8,292 nucleotides of DNA from CAMEON01 sp963643175 (GTDB lineage Bacteria; Bacillota; Clostridia; Oscillospirales; CAG-272): assembly GCA_963643175.1 (NCBI GenBank), contig CAVIJF010000051.1, positions 1 through 8,292 of the forward strand. Reading direction: 5' to 3'. The first letter of the stretch is position 1; every line of letters begins with the position of its first letter. The position numbers and the translations under genes were made by a program. Positions 5,569-8,292 of the stretch are shown piece after piece. The notes under the pieces are model-generated. The model was not told the origin of the DNA, ran no database searches, and saw nothing but the letters and a program-made list of their open reading frames with translations.

Positions 5569-5730
5569 TCAGTTCTTCTTTGCCTTGGCAGCCTGATTCT
5601 CGCAGGACTGGTTGGCAACGCCGCAACTGGTCTTGCAGGCGGACTGGCAGGAGGTCTGGCACTCGCCGCAACCGCCGTTCTTGGCGCTCTGGCAGAGATT
5701 CCGGGTGTTCAGGGTCTTGATTCTCTTCAT
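5569..5730 (-). CDS. scfA: SCIFF (six-cysteine ranthipeptide) precursor peptide (53 aa)
   Basis: This is the ribosomally made substrate of the adjacent radical SAM maturase. It starts MKRIKTLNTRNL, the conserved SCIFF leader, then carries the Cys-rich core CGECQTSCQSACKTSC (21-36) plus C43 in NQSCEN, and ends in a Lys/Ala tail. Cys lie at 13, 21, 24, 28, 32, 36 and 43: the six family cysteines plus an extra one at 13 in the leader. In the CteA/CteB pair a Cys-Thr thioether was reported; C21 and T26 here have five-residue spacing and are a candidate site, which is inference. ATG 5730 is chosen because it gives the conserved leader and has GGAG (5743-5740) 9 nt upstream. The in-frame upstream ATG lies in the promoter -10 and cannot be used from that promoter. 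No export gene of the standard bacteriocin type is adjacent. The final product's role in Clostridia is not established. Confidence 0.95.
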   Translation of the reverse strand: MKRIKTLNTRNLCQSAKNGGCGECQTSCQSACKTSCGVANQSCENQAAKAKKN

Positions 5731-5762
5731 AACTTGTATCTCCGTTTCTTTGGGTGTTCTTC

Positions 5763-5780
5763 CGATAATATGAATTATCG
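5763..5780 (-). promoter_or_regulatory. Dyad/hairpin in the scfA 5' untranslated region
   Basis: CGATAAT and ATTATCG form a perfect 7-bp inverted repeat around a 4-nt spacer. It lies just downstream of the predicted scfA start of transcription (about 5788) and upstream of the RBS. As RNA it makes a weak AU-rich hairpin; as DNA it looks like an operator for a dimeric repressor. It superficially resembles the GATAAT half-sites of Fur boxes, but the spacing does not match the usual Fur layouts. Confidence 0.5.
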
Positions 5781-5794
5781 CAATCCGGTAACAC

Positions 5795-5824
5795 ATTATA
5801 CCACGGCGGCACGGTTCTTGTCAA
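5795..5824 (-). promoter_or_regulatory. Near-consensus sigma-A promoter of scfA
   Basis: On the minus strand a perfect -35 TTGACA (5824-5819) and a perfect -10 TATAAT (5800-5795) are separated by 18 nt, and TGG directly before the -10 provides an extended -10. Transcription should start near 5788, giving a leader of about 58 nt before the scfA ATG. Such a strong, unconditional-looking promoter suggests constitutively high scfA transcription unless the dyad at 5763-5780 is bound. Confidence 0.88.
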
Positions 5825-5884
5825 GGGGCAGGATGAAAAAGGTCACGGCAACAGCAATCAAAAATGCACAAAGAAGCGCTGTAC

Positions 5885-5907
5885 GGTCTGTGGGAAACCC
5901 ACAGACC
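5885..5907 (-). repeat. Perfect 23-nt hairpin downstream of the MMPL gene
   Basis: GGTCTGTGGG (5885-5894) and CCCACAGACC (5898-5907) are a perfect 10-bp inverted repeat with a 3-nt loop. It lies 65 nt past the MMPL stop and upstream of the scfA promoter. No T-run follows on either strand directly, so it is at best an atypical terminator for the MMPL message; it may act as a 3'-end stabiliser or protein-binding dyad. The rest of 5908-5972 shows nothing further. Confidence 0.55.
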
Positions 5908-5972
5908 CCGGCGGTGCGGCATCCGGCAGGGCAGGGAACCGGAAAACTTTGCAGCGCCGTGCCCGCGGCGGA

Positions 5973-8264
5973 TTATTTCCGGTCCTGCCTCATCACGATT
6001 CTGTCGCACAGGGCAATGATACCGGGCAGGACGAGCAGAATCAGGAGTATGGCGGAGGTGCACCCCACCGCCAGCGTGCGGACAATCTGTTCGATGGTAG
6101 GGTTGCCGAATAGCGGACCGATTACGGCAGTAATCAGCACCATGATGGAGCCGGAAGTGAGAATGGTATGGATACTGCCCCGGTAGGCGGCAACGAGTGC
6201 CTCCCGCGCGGGGAGCGTTGCCCGCATTTCGCGGTAGTAGCTGGTAAACAGGATACCATAGTCGATGGTGGCGCCCATGAGAATGCACTCCACAATGAGG
6301 AGCGCCAGGTAGTACACCGAGCCGCTGAAGATTCCCAGAACCGAGACGGTGATGAGCACGCCGCCCTGCACAATCAGGACGAGTATCGCCGGGATTGACA
6401 GCGAACGGAAGGTCAGGGCGACCACGACGAAAATCGACACCGCTGTCAGCAGGGTGATGAACAGCTGTTCCCGGTCAAAGCCGGACTCCATTTCATCGAC
6501 CATGACACTGTTGCCGATGAGATAATACCCGCCGGGCAGGCTGTCCCCGCACAGCCCGGACAGCCGGTTTACAAACTCTGCGGTTTTCCCCGACTCCACC
6601 GGCAGGCTGGTCGTGACGGTCAGGCGGGAATGCTGCCCGCCTTTCAGCTGCCGCGCACCGTCGTCCAGCTGCGCCCGCGCCTTGGCAATTCCGTCTTTCT
6701 GCCCGGCGGTCAGCAGGGACGAAACCGGCGGTTCGGAAGCCAGCTTTTCCATATACCCGACCAGCTCTTCCGGGGACATGGTGCGCTGTGCGTTGTCCGG
6801 CGCAAGGCTGTCCCGGTACAGATAGAACAGCCCTGCCGTTTCCCCGTTGAGACTGCCGCCCGCCCCGCCGAGAAATACTGCCATCTCCTCTGCCGTGAAC
6901 GTCCTGTCGCGCATCACGGCATCGGCAACGGCTTTCGTCTGATACAGCATTGTTTTTTTCGCCTCCCCCATCATGGCGGAATACGCCGGATCCGGCAGGA
7001 TATTTTCCGTCAGGAAGGAAAGAAATTCATACAGCGACACGGTTTTGTCCGGCGTATAGTCCGTGCCGTAGCGGAGCAGGAAGAGCTGCGTGACCTGCCC
7101 CGCGTCCATGTCCAGAGCCTGCGCCAGTGCCGCGGGCGGCAGCGGAGCGGTCAGGGCGGTTTTGTCGGTCAGGGGCTTCAGCGTCGCAAGCTGTTCCGCT
7201 GCAGTCTGGTCGATGTAGCCGGAGAACAGCGGGTCGGTCGCCACGGTGTCCGCAAGCAGTTCCGTCATGTCCCGGACGGTGCACTGCCTGCCGATAGTCG
7301 TGGGGTAGGAAACGACACGTTTCACGCCGTCCTGCTTGTCCAGAAACGATACAATATCCGCAATTCTGTCCTCGTCCGCGTTGTCATACAGCAGAACCAC
7401 GGTGTTGTCCTTGGGGAACACCTCCGCAATCGTGTCTTTGTCGGACAGCGTGTAGACGGTTTTTGTCCCGGACTGCAGCCAGCCCGTACCGATAAACAGC
7501 ACGGCGAACAGCGCGGCAATCACCCCGCGCCAGCGGTAGCTGAGGTTGCCCAGCACCGCAGACGGAACCGCCTGATATTTCCTTTCCCGGCGCCGTTTCT
7601 TTTCGGCTTTTTCAATCAGCCTGCGGGAGAGCAGGATGAGCGCCGGCAGAACGGTAAACACGCAGGACAGGCTGAACGCCACGCCCTTTGCCAGCACAAT
7701 GCCGATATCGGATCCGATCCGGAAACTCATAAAGACAAGCACCAACAGCCCGACAATGGTGGTAACGGCACTGCCCGTGATGGAGCCGAAGGCGGCGCGC
7801 AGGGCATTTGCCATTGCCTGCGGGGGATCGGCTGTCCTTTTCAGCTCCTGCCGGTAGCGGTTCATCAGGATGATGGAGTAATCCATCGACAGCGCCAGTT
7901 GGAGCACCGCCGCAATGCCGAAGCTGACATCCGATATTTCGCCGAGGAAGAAATTCGTGCCGAGATTCAGCACCACGGCAATCCCGATGGTGGCAAGAAA
8001 CAGGATGGGTTCAAAGTATGAGCCGCAGGAAATGAGCAGGACGACAAGAATAATCCCGAACGCCGCCAGATAAACCGAAAGCGGAATATCCGGCGCCGAG
8101 GTGTCGTCGTTTTTCAGCGTCATCTCATAGTCTGGGAAGGATTCCCGCACCTGCTTCTCGATTTCCGCCTCTTCCGCAGTGTCGTAGCCGCACCTGGTGT
8201 TGAGGATGTAGAGGGTAGCCGTCCTCATCCACGCCGATTGCCACCAGAATGCTGACGTTTTCAA
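5973..8264 (-). CDS. MMPL/RND-family transporter, 5'-truncated and fused to IS256-type sequence
   Basis: This membrane protein belongs to the MMPL/RND export superfamily, which moves lipids, drugs or peptides by proton coupling. Homology begins at about residue 16 (ATLYILNT). The first half then has helices at roughly 60-78, 85-107, 113-133, 157-180 and 186-212, with the family's proton-relay-type motif LSMDYS (125-130, D128). A basic cytoplasmic linker (about 216-230) and helix 246-264 lead to a long extracytoplasmic loop. The second half repeats the fold with GATIDYGILF (D668) and a final helix cluster, ending MRQDRK. Missing are the first helix and most of the first extracytoplasmic domain. 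The first 15 codons are in fact out-of-frame IS256-type transposase sequence, and the frame begins with TTG by chance. It is therefore probably a pseudogene remnant, unless an assembly error created the junction. A link with SCIFF export is tempting but unsupported, since scfA has its own promoter. Confidence 0.78.
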   Translation of the reverse strand: MKTSAFWWQSAWMRTATLYILNTRCGYDTAEEAEIEKQVRESFPDYEMTLKNDDTSAPDIPLSVYLAAFGIILVVLLISCGSYFEPILFLATIGIAVVLNLGTNFFLGEISDVSFGIAAVLQLALSMDYSIILMNRYRQELKRTADPPQAMANALRAAFGSITGSAVTTIVGLLVLVFMSFRIGSDIGIVLAKGVAFSLSCVFTVLPALILLSRRLIEKAEKKRRRERKYQAVPSAVLGNLSYRWRGVIAALFAVLFIGTGWLQSGTKTVYTLSDKDTIAEVFPKDNTVVLLYDNADEDRIADIVSFLDKQDGVKRVVSYPTTIGRQCTVRDMTELLADTVATDPLFSGYIDQTAAEQLATLKPLTDKTALTAPLPPAALAQALDMDAGQVTQLFLLRYGTDYTPDKTVSLYEFLSFLTENILPDPAYSAMMGEAKKTMLYQTKAVADAVMRDRTFTAEEMAVFLGGAGGSLNGETAGLFYLYRDSLAPDNAQRTMSPEELVGYMEKLASEPPVSSLLTAGQKDGIAKARAQLDDGARQLKGGQHSRLTVTTSLPVESGKTAEFVNRLSGLCGDSLPGGYYLIGNSVMVDEMESGFDREQLFITLLTAVSIFVVVALTFRSLSIPAILVLIVQGGVLITVSVLGIFSGSVYYLALLIVECILMGATIDYGILFTSYYREMRATLPAREALVAAYRGSIHTILTSGSIMVLITAVIGPLFGNPTIEQIVRTLAVGCTSAILLILLVLPGIIALCDRIVMRQDRK

Positions 8265-8292
8265 ACTCTCCGCCCCAATTTCGCTTGAGATA
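8215..8292 (-). pseudogene. IS256 (mutator)-family transposase internal fragment
   Basis: The frame from the window edge reads YLKRNWGGEFENVSILVAIG and then VDEDGY, a hallmark internal block of IS256/mutator-type transposases, normally followed by a REVLG-like segment. Here the homology stops after GY at about 8215 and continues into MMPL coding sequence in another frame, with no terminal inverted repeat. The transposase is therefore broken in its middle, and its 3' half is not in this window. The upstream part lies beyond the right edge. Confidence 0.7.

Noticed and set aside
5763..5780. Fur box
   Set aside because: The GATAAT half-sites are inverted with a 4-bp gap, unlike the 7-1-7 or hexamer-array layouts of Fur sites.
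5731..5796. Longer scfA product of 75 aa starting at 5796
   Set aside because: Its ATG overlaps the -10 box of the near-consensus promoter, so it would not be on the transcript; the conserved SCIFF leader and the RBS both point to 5730.
6630..8021. 463-aa plus-strand open frame
   Set aside because: It is antisense to the MMPL gene, His/Arg/Gln-rich in the manner of shadow translation, with no recognisable motif.
5973..8264. Intact SCIFF exporter encoded by the MMPL gene
   Set aside because: The gene lacks its N-terminal helix and part of the first loop, is joined to a broken transposase, and is separated from scfA by a hairpin and an independent promoter.

Overview
This window suggests a GC-rich member of class Clostridia, probably a gut Oscillospiraceae/Ruminococcaceae-type Firmicute. 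The evidence is a SCIFF precursor (scfA) with its radical SAM maturase (scfB), a pair nearly confined to and nearly universal in Clostridia. AGGAGG-type ribosome binding sites and sigma-A-type promoters agree. All genes with support lie on the minus strand, so transcription runs from right to left.

Right part (8292 to 5973): the window opens inside an IS256/mutator-type transposase fragment that stops abruptly near 8215. It is joined out of frame to an MMPL/RND-family transporter that has lost its N-terminus. A perfect 23-nt hairpin follows the transporter.

Centre (5824 to 2653): a near-consensus promoter (TTGACA, extended -10 TGGTATAAT) drives scfA, which encodes the Cys-rich ranthipeptide precursor. 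A strong intrinsic terminator and a second large hairpin separate scfA from scfB, an arrangement expected to give more precursor than enzyme. A PLP-dependent Orn/Lys/Arg decarboxylase-family gene starts 3 nt after the scfB stop and is probably translationally coupled to it.

Left part (2652 to 149): composition falls sharply to AT-rich. First comes a 602-aa ABC-type ATPase with an apparent XRE-like helix-turn-helix at its C-terminus. It ends in a perfect 20-bp palindrome that forms a terminator. A small HNH nuclease with its own promoter and a tightly linked 55-aa charged protein follow, then another terminator hairpin. The ATPase, HNH nuclease and small protein look like a horizontally acquired defence-like or accessory cassette placed downstream of the core scf/decarboxylase operon. 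ATPase plus HNH recalls Septu (PtuA/PtuB), but the architecture differs.

Left edge (140 to 1): the 5' end of an IS5-family element, with the first 20 codons of its transposase, a promoter and a plausible terminus abutting a CTAA target sequence.

The window thus has a conserved Clostridia housekeeping RiPP operon flanked by mobile or accessory DNA on both sides. No rRNA, tRNA or CRISPR array is seen.
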